Assembly: GCF_000805385.1 (NCBI RefSeq)
Contig: NZ_JTJW01000007.1
Span: 124,001 to 188,000, forward strand
Source: Mycolicibacterium setense
Lineage (GTDB): Bacteria > Actinomycetota > Actinomycetes > Mycobacteriales > Mycobacteriaceae
DNA length: 64,000 nucleotides
Direction: 5' to 3'
Shown here: piece by piece, positions 17,336 to 25,771 of the stretch
Layout: the number at the start of each line of letters is the position of its first letter
Numbering within the stretch: position 1 is the first letter of the stretch
Notes under the pieces: model-generated
Databases searched by the model: none
Told to the model about the DNA's origin: nothing
The model's input: only the letters and a program-made list of their open reading frames with translations
Translations under genes and position numbers: made by a program

Positions 17336-17671
17336 GTGCGGACGTGGGTGTTGTTGATTGCGGCCGTCGCCACCGAAGTCACCGCCACCCTGTCGCTGCG
17401 CGCGTCCCAGGACCATGCGGGTTGGCTGGCCCTGGTGGTGTCCGGGTATCTGGCCGCGTTCGTGTTGTTGACCCTGGTGCTCCGGGCCGGCATGCCCGTC
17501 GGTGTCGCCTACGGCATCTGGGGTGCGCTCGGTACCGCCGCGACGGCCGTACTGGCCGCGTTTTTGTTCGACGACCCGTTCACCTGGCCGATCGCGGCAG
17601 GCATCGGTTTGATCATCGCGGGCGTGCTGCTGGTCGAACTCGGGTCGCACCCACGGGAGGCCGAATCATGA
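17336..17671 (+). CDS. SMR-family efflux protein, subunit 1
   Basis: This 111-residue small multidrug resistance protein has four membrane helices. The essential glutamate of helix 1 lies in AAVATEVTATLSLRAS, and the helix 2-3 pattern GYLAAFVLLTLVL...MPVGVAYGIWGALGT is typical. The GTG start overlaps no other gene, and its stop overlaps the start of a second SMR gene (ATGA), so the two are made together. Paired SMR genes (EbrAB, YkkCD type) usually form heterodimeric exporters of cations such as quaternary ammonium or guanidinium compounds. No guanidine riboswitch was recognisable upstream. Confidence 0.9.
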   Translation: MRTWVLLIAAVATEVTATLSLRASQDHAGWLALVVSGYLAAFVLLTLVLRAGMPVGVAYGIWGALGTAATAVLAAFLFDDPFTWPIAAGIGLIIAGVLLVELGSHPREAES

Positions 17672-17994
17672 TGTGGCTGGCGCTGACCGGGGCGATTCTG
17701 GTCGAGGTGTGCGCCACGCTCGCACTGCGGGCATCGGACGGTTTCCGTCGCAAGGTCTGGATCGCGCCGGTGATCGCCGGTTACCTGATGTCGTTCTACC
17801 TGCTGTGGCTGGCGCTGTCGTTCGGCGTGCCGGTGGGGATCGCCTACGGCATCTGGACCGCGTGCGGGGTGGCCCTGGTGGCGGTCGTCGCCAAGTTCCT
17901 GTTCTCCGAGCCGTTGACTCCGGTGATGATGCTCGGCATCGTCTTAATCGTGTCGGGTGTGTTCACGATCGAGCTCGCGGGCGTCACGCACTGA
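17668..17994 (+). CDS. SMR-family efflux protein, subunit 2
   Basis: This 108-residue partner of the preceding SMR gene begins in the ATGA overlap at 17668. Helix 1 keeps the key glutamate (GAILVEVCATLALRAS), followed by GFRRKVWIAPVIAGYLMSFYLLWLALSFGVPVGIAYGIW and two more helices. The cytoplasmic loop after helix 1 carries basic residues while subunit 1 has few there, the kind of charge asymmetry seen in heterodimeric SMR pairs with opposite topologies. The last 51 bases overlap the convergent MFS gene. Confidence 0.9.
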   Translation: MMWLALTGAILVEVCATLALRASDGFRRKVWIAPVIAGYLMSFYLLWLALSFGVPVGIAYGIWTACGVALVAVVAKFLFSEPLTPVMMLGIVLIVSGVFTIELAGVTH

Positions 17995-19200
17995 ATCCGA
18001 TATCGCCGCGGGCCTGCGCGGAAGCACCCCGGCCAGCAGGGCGGCGACCACCCCGGCCACCGGTACCGCGAGCAGACCGGCCCGCAATCCGGCGGCATCG
18101 GCGACGAGCCCCACCAGCAGCGGCGCCCCGAAGAAGCCGACCCGCATGAGCCAGGTCACCACGGTGAGCCCGGTGCCGGGTCGCAGGCCGGGCAGCTGAT
18201 CGGCACCGTGCATGGCGGCGGGCACCAGGGTGGCCACGCCCAGGCCCGCGAGCGCGAACCCGGCGATCGTGGTGGCGATGCTGGGGAATGCCAGCGCGGT
18301 CCCCATCCCGGCAGCGGCGATCAAACCGCCCGCCCGCGCCACGGTGGCTTCGCCGAACCGGTCGACGAGCCGGTCGCCCGTCAGCCGGCCGATGAACATG
18401 AACCCGACCAGTGCGATGTATCCGAAGACCGCCAGCGCAGGCGGCGAGTGCAGGGAGTCACGCAGATACAGCGTGGCCCACGAGCTTCCGGCGTCCTCGA
18501 CCGTTGCGCCTGCGATTGCGATCAACACCATGGCCAGCAGGATCGCGTACACCCGCGGCCCGGCCTTGGTCGCCGCAGCTGCGGCGTGTGCGGCCGGGTG
18601 GTCGTCATGGTCCGGGCCGGGCAGCAGGTAGCGGTAGGCGGCCAGGGCCACCACGCTCAACAGCACTCCGACCACCGAAAGCTGGATTCCGCGCGGTATT
18701 CCGAGCGCGATCGCACCCGCGCCGGTGAGGCCGCCGAGGATCGCCCCGGCGGCCCAGACCGCGTGCAGGGAGTTGATGATCGAACGGCCGTGTCTGCGTT
18801 GCAGCCGCAGCCCGTGTGCGTTCTGTGCGACGTCGACCACCGAATCGCTCGCCCCGGCCAGGAACAGGGCCGCGGCAAGCATGAACGGCGTGCCCGCGAC
18901 GCCGGCCGTGATGACGAAGGCGGAAAGGGCGACCGTGCCGATCACCGCGACCCGTGCGCTGCGGAACCGCCGAATCAGCGTCGCCGCAGTCAATCCCGCG
19001 ACCAGTGCCCCACCGGAGAACGAGGCGACGGCCGCGCCGTACTCCGCGTTACCCAGGTGCAGATCGGTTTTGATCTCCGGATAGCGCGGCAGCAGGTTGG
19101 CGAAGATCGCCCCGTTGGTCAGGAACAACGCCCCCACGGCGATCCGGGCCCGGCGCAGCGCGGCGCCGCCGCGTTGTTCTGAGACCGATCCGGATGCCAC
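17944..19200 (-). CDS. MFS transporter
   Basis: This 418-residue major facilitator protein has twelve predicted helices. The first half contains LFLTNGAIFANLLPRYPEIK and an ALRRARI start; between helices 2 and 3 lies the RFRSARVAVIGTVAL loop, and in the second half GRLTGDRLVDRFGE corresponds to the family's DRxGRR-like motif. It resembles sugar- or drug-type MFS proteins of the 'YbjJ' type, but the substrate is unknown. The start is GTG 19198-19200. It converges on the SMR pair with a 51-base overlap and lies 44 bases from the stop of the SDR gene. Confidence 0.85.
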   Translation of the reverse strand: MASGSVSEQRGGAALRRARIAVGALFLTNGAIFANLLPRYPEIKTDLHLGNAEYGAAVASFSGGALVAGLTAATLIRRFRSARVAVIGTVALSAFVITAGVAGTPFMLAAALFLAGASDSVVDVAQNAHGLRLQRRHGRSIINSLHAVWAAGAILGGLTGAGAIALGIPRGIQLSVVGVLLSVVALAAYRYLLPGPDHDDHPAAHAAAAATKAGPRVYAILLAMVLIAIAGATVEDAGSSWATLYLRDSLHSPPALAVFGYIALVGFMFIGRLTGDRLVDRFGEATVARAGGLIAAAGMGTALAFPSIATTIAGFALAGLGVATLVPAAMHGADQLPGLRPGTGLTVVTWLMRVGFFGAPLLVGLVADAAGLRAGLLAVPVAGVVAALLAGVLPRRPAAISDSVRDARELDREHTRHD

Positions 19201-19244
19201 CGAGGCGACACTACTGTGCGTCGGGAAAAGGGCCGGGGAGGGAG

Positions 19245-20153
19245 CTAGCCGACCGCGGCCACCAGCCGTTCGCTGATCTGCCAGAGATCGGCAGCCAAGG
19301 CCGCGTCGTACGAATCGCGCGAGGAGCGGATCCGGCGAGTTCCTTCGAAGTACTCCCCGGTGACGCCCTCGAGGGCGGGATCGGCGACGAGCGCGGCGAG
19401 GTTGGCTCCCGACCGTCTGGGGCTGTTCACATTCGGCAGTATCCGCAGCGCCGGCATCAGCAGGCGCCAGGCCAGTCGCTGGACGCTCCCATAGTCCCTG
19501 GCCAGCCCGGAACCCGGCATCAGGCCCGGATCGAACGCGTTGACCGTGATGCCTCCGACCCCGTGTCCCAGCCGCCGGTCCAATTCATAGCTGAAGAGCA
19601 TGTTGCAGAGTTTGGAGGTGGTGTAGCGACGCCTGCCCTCTTCGCCCGTCAGGCCGGCCGCCGGCAGACGCAGCAGATCTTCTGCTGAATTGTATTGCGG
19701 TGCAGGCATACCCGTGAATTTGTCCGGATCGTGGGTGCCGCTACTGACCACCACGATTCGGGCCGGGGCCGTCAGGGCGCCGAGCAGATGCTGCACCAGG
19801 GCGAAATGACCGAGGTGGTTTACCCCGAACGTGATCTCATAGCCGTCCGCCGTGGTCGCCGTCCCGGAGACCACCTGCAGCCCGGCGTTGCACACCAGCG
19901 CGGTCAACGGCGGGACCTCCAACTGCGGCAATCTGTCGGCGAAGTCGCGCACCGACCGCAGCGATGCCAGGTCGAGCTCACCGACGGTGGTGCGTCCGGG
20001 ACAGTCGAGCCGGGCGGCGGCGTCGGCCCCACGCTCGGGGTCGCGCACGGCCAGCACCACATGCCACCCCGGATCGGATGCCAGGAGTGCACGCGCGCAT
20101 TCGAATCCGAGCCCCGTGTTCGCGCCGGTGATGATCGCGGTCTTGCCGGTCAC
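19245..20153 (-). CDS. Short-chain dehydrogenase (retinol dehydrogenase/WWOX-like)
   Basis: This 302-residue NAD(P)-dependent oxidoreductase has the cofactor motif TGANTGLGFECA at residues 8-19, the NAG motif (LVCNAGLQ), a catalytic Ser (VVVSSGTHD) and the YxxxK motif (YTTSK). Length and the HLGHFALV motif fit the light-dependent protochlorophyllide reductase / retinol dehydrogenase branch. The GTG start at 20151-20153 shares GTGA with the stop of the TetR gene upstream, so the regulator probably controls it. The alternative upstream start adds 15 residues inside tetR. The substrate is unknown. Confidence 0.87.
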   Translation of the reverse strand: MTGKTAIITGANTGLGFECARALLASDPGWHVVLAVRDPERGADAAARLDCPGRTTVGELDLASLRSVRDFADRLPQLEVPPLTALVCNAGLQVVSGTATTADGYEITFGVNHLGHFALVQHLLGALTAPARIVVVSSGTHDPDKFTGMPAPQYNSAEDLLRLPAAGLTGEEGRRRYTTSKLCNMLFSYELDRRLGHGVGGITVNAFDPGLMPGSGLARDYGSVQRLAWRLLMPALRILPNVNSPRRSGANLAALVADPALEGVTGEYFEGTRRIRSSRDSYDAALAADLWQISERLVAAVG

Positions 20154-20758
20154 TTTTCCTCCAGGAGTATCGGGATGAGGGCGGTCACGGCTTGCCACAG
20201 CCGCTGGTACATGCGCGCCACGTCGGTGCTGTCGGGCTCGAGATGGCCGGCGAAGAAGACGCCGTCGGATTGCGCGACGGCGAATGCCGTGAGTTCGGCC
20301 ACCACCCGCTCGGCACGGCGCGGTGGCACGTCTGCGGGCAACTGGCCGCGCACGGCGGCGGAGACGCGCGAGATGGCCGTGTCCCGCACCCGGCGCACCA
20401 CCGCTGTCACCGTCGGGTCATCGCCGCGTTCCAGGGACAGCAGGTAGAGGATGCGGAGAAACTCGGGGCGCTGTGATTGCTGGTCCGCCAGGACCGCCAA
20501 CTGGTCGTCGATGGTGCCGCCGCTCGGTATGGCCGCGAAGAATCGGTCGGCTCCGCGTTCCATCACGGCCGCGAGGACTCCGTCCTTGGACCCGAAATGC
20601 CAGTAGATCGAGCTGGCCGGCAGGCCGCAGGCCTTACGGATGTCGCTGATCGAGGTGGCGGCGTAACCGCGCGTGGCCATCAGTCGCTCGGTGGCGTCGA
20701 GGATCTGTTCGCGGGAGTCCGCTCCCTGCCGTTGTCGCCTCGTGGATGCAGTGGTCAC
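20150..20758 (-). CDS. TetR-family regulator
   Basis: This 202-residue repressor-type protein has an N-terminal helix-turn-helix (residues about 17-62: REQILDATERLMATRGYAATSISDIRKACGL and SSIYWHFGSKDGVL). The C-terminal ligand domain has no recognisable effector signature. The GTG at 20756-20758 is the likely start. An 18-bp imperfect palindrome lies 12 bases upstream, which points to autoregulation. It is translationally coupled to the downstream SDR gene by GTGA, so the SDR is its probable target and the SDR's substrate its probable inducer. Confidence 0.88.
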   Translation of the reverse strand: MTTASTRRQRQGADSREQILDATERLMATRGYAATSISDIRKACGLPASSIYWHFGSKDGVLAAVMERGADRFFAAIPSGGTIDDQLAVLADQQSQRPEFLRILYLLSLERGDDPTVTAVVRRVRDTAISRVSAAVRGQLPADVPPRRAERVVAELTAFAVAQSDGVFFAGHLEPDSTDVARMYQRLWQAVTALIPILLEEK

Positions 20759-20769
20759 GTGAACCGCCT

Positions 20770-20787
20770 CTGTAAGGATCGTTACAG
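20770..20787. promoter_or_regulatory. Putative TetR operator
   Basis: CTGTAAGGATCGTTACAG has 6-bp perfect arms (CTGTAA / TTACAG) around a GATC centre with one mismatched flanking pair. It lies immediately upstream of the tetR-SDR operon. A further partial half-site, CTTACAA, follows within six bases. Autoregulation is inferred. Confidence 0.6.
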
Positions 20788-20971
20788 ACAGCTTACAACA
20801 CCTGCGGACACTGCGTCAGGGCGACCGCACCGAGACGCCGACGGTGCCCGTCGAGTTGTGTTCGCGCACAACGGAACCGCCCGAATGGCCGTGCGCCGTG
20901 GCGCATGGGACGGGGCGCTGTCCGGCCGTGTCAACTGACACGATCGCGTTGTGGGCACCAAGATTGACGCC

Positions 20972-23143
20972 ATGACCGCTTCGTCATCGGCCCTGCTGGA
21001 GTTGGCCCGCCGCTATGGCGTGGCCGCCGAGTTCGACGATTGGACCGGCCGGCGCACCGCTGTCTCTGAGTCCACGCTGGTGGCCGTGCTGGATGCGCTC
21101 GGCGTCCCGGCGGGCACAGAAGCCGACCGCATCGATTCCCTGGCTGCCCACGACCGCCAGTACTGGCAACGCTCTCTGCCGCCCATCGTGCTGGGCCGGG
21201 CGACAGTGGCGTCGAGCTTCTGGGTGCATGTCACCCACGGGGCTCCGGTCGACCTGACGCTGCTCCTGGAGGACGGCACCGAGCGCACCGGTCTGCGGCA
21301 GCTGGAGAACAACCGCGCCCCCTACGACCTCGGGGACCGGTTGGTCGGCGAGGCCACCTTCGAGCTGCCCTCCGATCTCCCGCTGGGCTATCACCGGCTG
21401 CGGTTGCGGGCCGGCGAGCGTCACACCGATGAGCGCTCGCACGAAGAGCGTTATACCGAGACCCCGGTGGTGATCTCCCCCGCCACACTGGAATTGCCGG
21501 CCAGGCTGGGCCGACGCCGGGCCTGGGGCCTTGCCGTCCAGCTCTACAGCGTTCGATCCAAAAACTCTTGGGGCTCAGGCGATCTCACGGATCTGACCGA
21601 CCTTGCGGTGTGGTCGGCAGCCGAGCACGGGGCCGGCTTCATCCTGGTCAACCCACTGCATGCGGCCGCCCCCGTCGCCCCGATGGAGCCTTCGCCGTAT
21701 CTGCCCACGTCCCGGCGCTTCGGCAACCCGCTCTATCTGCGCGTGGAAGCCATCCCGGAGTACGCCGCGGTCCGTGGCCGCGGCCGCCTACGGGCGCTGC
21801 GCGCCGGGCTCGACAAACGCGCCGACCGTCACCCGACCATCGACCGCGACGCGGCCTGGCAGGCCAAACGCACCGCGCTGGAGCAGGTGTACCGGGTCGA
21901 GCGCTCGGCAGGCCGAGAGGTGGCGTACGCCGCCTACCGCACCCGCCAGGGCCGCAGCCTTGAGGATTTCGCGATCTGGTGTGCGCTGGCCGAACAGTAC
22001 GGGCCCGATTGGCATGACTGGCCCGAGGCGCTGCGGCATCCGGCCAATCCGGAGGTCGCCGCGTTCGCCGCGGCCAATGCGCACGCCGTCGACTTTCATC
22101 GGTGGCTGCAGTGGGTGCTCGACGATCAACTCACCGCCGCCCAGGCCACGGCGGCACAGGCCGGCATGGAACTCGGCGTCATGAGCGACTTGGCGGTGGG
22201 GGTCGATCCCGACGGCGCCGACGCCTGGGCGTTGCAGGATGTGCTGGCGCTCGGAGTGACCGCGGGCGCACCGCCGGATGAGTTCAACCAGCTCGGGCAG
22301 GACTGGTCGCAGCCGCCGTGGCGACCCGACCGGCTCGTCGAGCAGGGCTATGAACCGTTCCGCGCAGTGGTCAACATGGCGCTACGGCATTCCGGCGGTG
22401 TGCGTATCGACCACATCATCGGCATGTTCCGGCTGTGGTGGATCCCGAAGGGGGCCGCACCCACCGAGGGCACGTACGTGCGCTACGACCACGACGCGAT
22501 GATCGGCATCATCGCGCTGGAGGCACATCGGGCCGGCGCCGTGGTGGTCGGCGAGGATCTGGGCACTGTCGAACCGTGGGTGCGCGATTACCTGCGGGAG
22601 CGAGGCCTGTTCGGCACCTCGATCCTGTGGTTCGAGTCCGACGGCTCAGGAGATCCCCTGCCCGCCGAACGCTGGCGCGAGTATTGCCTGTCTTCGGTGA
22701 CCACTCACGATCTGCCGCCGACGCCCGGATATCTGGCGGGCGAGCACGTGCGGTTGCGCGATGAACTGGGTCTGCTGACCCGGCCCGCCGATCAGGAGTT
22801 GGCCGCGGACCGCGCCGCCCAGGCCGCCTGGTTCGCGGAGTTGCGCCGGGCCGGCCTGCTCGGCCCGGAGCCGGACACCGACGAGATCGTGTCGGCGCTG
22901 TACCGGTATCTGGGCCGCACCCCGTCAAAACTGCTGGCGCTGTCCCTGGCCGATGCGGTCGGCGAGGTGCGTACCCAGAATCAACCGGGAACGACCGACG
23001 AATACCCGAACTGGCGGATTCCGCTGGCCGGTCCGGACGGTCGCCGGCTGCTGCTCGAAGACGTGTTCTCCGATGTTCGGGCAGCGGCGTTGTGCGACGT
23101 GATGAGGTCGATCACCGCCCATCCCGGCCAGGCCGGGATGTAA
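20972..23143 (+). CDS. malQ: 4-alpha-glucanotransferase (amylomaltase)
   Basis: MalQ (GH77) transfers glucan chains between maltodextrins and works in glycogen/maltodextrin turnover in the cytoplasm. The predicted 723 residues match the long mycobacterial form (Rv1781c). Catalytic motifs are intact: the nucleophile Asp in GGVRIDHIIG (near residue 480), the acid/base Glu in VVVGEDLG (near 526) and the transition-state Asp in VTTHDLPPTPGY (near 577). The N-terminal 150 residues form the extra domain common in actinobacterial MalQ. I chose the ATG at 20972 over a GTG seven codons upstream. No other glycogen gene is adjacent. Confidence 0.95.
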   Translation: MTASSSALLELARRYGVAAEFDDWTGRRTAVSESTLVAVLDALGVPAGTEADRIDSLAAHDRQYWQRSLPPIVLGRATVASSFWVHVTHGAPVDLTLLLEDGTERTGLRQLENNRAPYDLGDRLVGEATFELPSDLPLGYHRLRLRAGERHTDERSHEERYTETPVVISPATLELPARLGRRRAWGLAVQLYSVRSKNSWGSGDLTDLTDLAVWSAAEHGAGFILVNPLHAAAPVAPMEPSPYLPTSRRFGNPLYLRVEAIPEYAAVRGRGRLRALRAGLDKRADRHPTIDRDAAWQAKRTALEQVYRVERSAGREVAYAAYRTRQGRSLEDFAIWCALAEQYGPDWHDWPEALRHPANPEVAAFAAANAHAVDFHRWLQWVLDDQLTAAQATAAQAGMELGVMSDLAVGVDPDGADAWALQDVLALGVTAGAPPDEFNQLGQDWSQPPWRPDRLVEQGYEPFRAVVNMALRHSGGVRIDHIIGMFRLWWIPKGAAPTEGTYVRYDHDAMIGIIALEAHRAGAVVVGEDLGTVEPWVRDYLRERGLFGTSILWFESDGSGDPLPAERWREYCLSSVTTHDLPPTPGYLAGEHVRLRDELGLLTRPADQELAADRAAQAAWFAELRRAGLLGPEPDTDEIVSALYRYLGRTPSKLLALSLADAVGEVRTQNQPGTTDEYPNWRIPLAGPDGRRLLLEDVFSDVRAAALCDVMRSITAHPGQAGM

Positions 23144-23165
23144 CGCCCGGGGTGTCTGCTCCGGT

Positions 23166-23193
23166 TTCACATTCGTCACAGCTGCGATATGTT
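23166..23193 (+). promoter_or_regulatory. Possible sigma-A-like promoter
   Basis: TTCACA and TATGTT hexamers are separated by 16 bases, about 30 bases before the GTG/ATG region of the small secreted protein. This is a visual match only, and mycobacterial -35 boxes are weakly conserved. Confidence 0.3.
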
Positions 23194-23222
23194 CGCAAAC
23201 GCCCCCGACTGACGGAGTTCAC

Positions 23223-23633
23223 GTGAAGAAGCTTGTTGCGCTCGGCGGCGGTCTGCTCGCCGCCGGTTCGATCGCCCTGTTGGCCGCAGGTACCGCCACC
23301 TCACAGCCGACGTCGGCATCGATCAACGTCGTCGGCGAGCCGTACATGAAGGCGCTGGCGATCCTGAAGAGCCAGGGCGTCAAGGCCACGTTCGGTGGGT
23401 CGTTCGGCAGCGCCCTGCCGCAGGCCGAGTGCCTGGTCGATTCCCAGAAGGTCAACTCCAGCGGAAAGATGATCCTGACGCTGGACTGCAGCGAGGCCGC
23501 GGCCGAGCAGTCCGCCGACTCCGCCGTTCCGGGCGGCCCGAGGGTGGGCAGCAACGGTGTCACCACGGTGACGCCGACGCCGGTGGTTCCGATCGCCGGG
23601 GCACCGGGCGCGGGCACCCCACCGCCCGCCTGA
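23223..23633 (+). CDS. Small secreted protein, PASTA-like repeat
   Basis: This 136-residue protein has a signal peptide (MKKLVALGGGLLAAGSIALLAAGTATSQP, cleavage near residue 28). The mature part contains one segment resembling a PASTA or beta-lactamase-inhibitor-like fold (VVGEPYMKALAILKSQGVKATFGGSFGSALPQAECLV), with two cysteines (AECLV, LDCSE) that could pair. It ends in a Pro/Gly/Thr-rich tail. The function is unknown; a second secreted protein near 26.6 kb shares the 'short alpha-beta motif after signal peptide' layout. A promoter-like TTCACA...TATGTT lies at about 23166-23193. Confidence 0.8.
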   Translation: MKKLVALGGGLLAAGSIALLAAGTATSQPTSASINVVGEPYMKALAILKSQGVKATFGGSFGSALPQAECLVDSQKVNSSGKMILTLDCSEAAAEQSADSAVPGGPRVGSNGVTTVTPTPVVPIAGAPGAGTPPPA

Positions 23634-23731
23634 TCTGACGCCGACCTGACCCGACACGGGTAACCCGGTACCGCCGTTCCCACCTAAATCCGTACACTAC
23701 TGAGAGTCCACTCATCCCAGGGAGGCTCTCG

Positions 23732-24631
23732 ATGCTGCGTCCGTTGCGGTTCGACCACGAGATCGATCCGGGCCCGGTACAGATCCAGGCTCGCAAGGTG
23801 CATTTCGATCTCGACAACATCCCGCTGCACTGGATTCCCGGCCATCCGGTGGCCTCGTCCATGGTGAACCTGTTCAATGTGGTGCTGCCGATGGCCGAGC
23901 ACTGGTTCGTCGCGACGTTCAACGAAGCACTGCCGTACGTGCGCGATCCCAATCTCGCCGACGACATGCGTGGCTTCATCGGCCAGGAAGCCACCCACGC
24001 CGAGACGCACGATCAGGTGCTCGAAGAGTTCCTGACCAACCACGGTGTGGATTACCGGCCAGTCATGTCGCTGGTGGAGCATGTGTTCACCCGGACCCTG
24101 GCACCCACCGACTCGACGGATCCGCGCCGCAGGCTGTCCGACCTGTGCGACCGGCTCTGGCTCATCGCGGCCATCGAGCACTACACCGCGGTGCTGGGCG
24201 ACTTCGTGCTGAACTGCTCGTGGGAGGACTACGACGCGGACCCGACGATGACGGATCTGTTCCGCTGGCACGGCAGCGAAGAGGTCGAGCACCGCAGCGT
24301 CGCCCACGACGTCGCGATGTACTTCCAGCCCAGCTATTTCAGCCGGGTGCGGGCAATGTCGATCGCGGCGACCGCGGTCTATTTGTTCTTCCAGCGCGGC
24401 TGCTGGGCGATGGTCAAGAGCGACCCGACCCTCGACATCGGCTGGTGGCGGATGAACAGGATGCGGATGCGCGATTCCAAGCTGGGACTGCTGCCGAAGT
24501 TCTCCCGCATGTTCGGCACCAACACGCTGGCCTACTGCCGACCGCGCTTCTCACCGGAGGAGATGGGGTCGACGGCGCAGGCGGTCGCATACCTGGCCAG
24601 CTCGCCCGCGGCTCGGGCCGCCCACCTGTGA
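23732..24631 (+). CDS. Predicted metal-dependent hydrolase/oxygenase (PF10118 family)
   Basis: This 299-residue protein of the PF10118 'metal-dependent hydrolase' family has a ferritin-like helical arrangement of acidic and histidine residues: a helix with FIGQEATHAETHDQ (near residue 90), IAAIEHYTAVLGD (near 150) and WHGSEEVEHRSVAHD (near 185). Those clusters are the kind of ligand set that binds two metals, so di-iron chemistry is plausible although the family name says hydrolase. The next gene, an iron-sulfur flavoprotein reductase, shares GTGA with its stop and would supply electrons, which favours an oxygenase or desaturase role. Confidence 0.85.
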   Translation: MLRPLRFDHEIDPGPVQIQARKVHFDLDNIPLHWIPGHPVASSMVNLFNVVLPMAEHWFVATFNEALPYVRDPNLADDMRGFIGQEATHAETHDQVLEEFLTNHGVDYRPVMSLVEHVFTRTLAPTDSTDPRRRLSDLCDRLWLIAAIEHYTAVLGDFVLNCSWEDYDADPTMTDLFRWHGSEEVEHRSVAHDVAMYFQPSYFSRVRAMSIAATAVYLFFQRGCWAMVKSDPTLDIGWWRMNRMRMRDSKLGLLPKFSRMFGTNTLAYCRPRFSPEEMGSTAQAVAYLASSPAARAAHL

Positions 24632-25767
24632 CGGGCACGGGTATGCCGAATCTGTCACTGATATCCCGATACCGCCGGATACCGCCGAGCATCTCGGGCC
24701 GTTTCCGCCATGATCCGATGCTCGGTGCCGCCGACGTGGCCATCGCCACCATCTGGACGGTCGGCCGGTTGGTGCGCCGGCCCGCCCCGCCACCTGAGCT
24801 GGATCGCACAATCGTTCTGACCGTGACCGACCGGCAGGTGGTCGCCCACGATCAGGATGTGGTCGCCCTGACTCTTGCTGCCGCGGACGGCGGCGAGCTG
24901 CCGCGGTGGTATCCGGGCGCGCATCTCGACCTGCACCTGGCCAGCGGACGGGTCCGGCAGTACTCGCTGTGCGGCGACCCCGCGGTCGCCGACAGTTATC
25001 GAATCGCGGTGCGGCGCATCCCCGATGGCGGCGGCGGCTCGGTCGAGGTCCACGACAGCCTGCAGGTCGGCAGCCGAGTGAGCACCCACGGCCCGCGTAA
25101 CGCGTTCGCCCTGGCGGTTCCCGGCCATGGGTCACCGACGCAGCGGTTCCGCTTCATCGCCGGCGGAATCGGCATCACCCCTATCCTGCCGATGCTCGGG
25201 TTGGCCGCACGGCTCGGTGTCGACTGGTCGATGGTGTACGTCGGGCGCAGCCGTGACAGCCTGCCGTTCCTGCGTGAGCTCGCCCGGTTCGGCGACCGCA
25301 TCGAGATCCGCACCGACGATGTCCACGGCCTGCCGAGCGCCGGCGATCTGCTGGGCGACTGTCCCGGCGGCACCACGGTGTACGCGTGTGGCCCGGCCCC
25401 GATGCTGACCGGGATCCGGGCGGCGCTCACCGGCCGTGGCGACGTCGAACTCCACTTCGAAAGGTTCGCGGCCCCACCGGTTGTCGACGGCGCCGAATTC
25501 TCGGTGTCCGTCGCCTCCACCGGGGCCACGGTGACCGTCGGAGCCGACGAGACGCTGCTTGCCGCGCTGGGCCGGGCGGGGGTGAACGCGCCGTATTCAT
25601 GCCAGCAGGGGTTCTGCGGGACCTGCCGGGTTCGCACCGCGCCGGGCTCCGACGGGATTGTGCAGCACCGGGATACGTTGTTGACCGACCCGGAGCGCGA
25701 CGCGGGCTATCTGCTGACCTGTGTGTCGCGAGCGGAGGCCGGCCAGCGGCTGACTCTCGATCTCTGA
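24628..25767 (+). CDS. PDR-type flavin/ferredoxin oxidoreductase
   Basis: This 379-residue reductase resembles phthalate dioxygenase reductase. A ferredoxin-reductase flavin domain (RQYSLCG near residue 110) is followed by an NAD-binding domain (GGIGITPILPM) and a C-terminal plant-type [2Fe-2S] ferredoxin domain with cysteines in CQQGFCGTC plus a fourth in LLTCVS. The order flavin-NAD-ferredoxin and the absence of an FAD-specific N-terminal extension fit FMN-dependent PDR enzymes. The start GTG overlaps the stop of the PF10118 gene. It probably delivers electrons from NAD(P)H to that protein. Confidence 0.9.
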   Translation: MTGTGMPNLSLISRYRRIPPSISGRFRHDPMLGAADVAIATIWTVGRLVRRPAPPPELDRTIVLTVTDRQVVAHDQDVVALTLAAADGGELPRWYPGAHLDLHLASGRVRQYSLCGDPAVADSYRIAVRRIPDGGGGSVEVHDSLQVGSRVSTHGPRNAFALAVPGHGSPTQRFRFIAGGIGITPILPMLGLAARLGVDWSMVYVGRSRDSLPFLRELARFGDRIEIRTDDVHGLPSAGDLLGDCPGGTTVYACGPAPMLTGIRAALTGRGDVELHFERFAAPPVVDGAEFSVSVASTGATVTVGADETLLAALGRAGVNAPYSCQQGFCGTCRVRTAPGSDGIVQHRDTLLTDPERDAGYLLTCVSRAEAGQRLTLDL

Positions 25768-25771
25768 GTCA

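Noticed and set aside
15715..17667. Long plus-strand frame opposite the esterase gene
   Set aside because: It mirrors the esterase on the other strand, has biased residue content typical of antisense GC-rich frames, and only its last third, from 17668, is a true gene (the second SMR protein).
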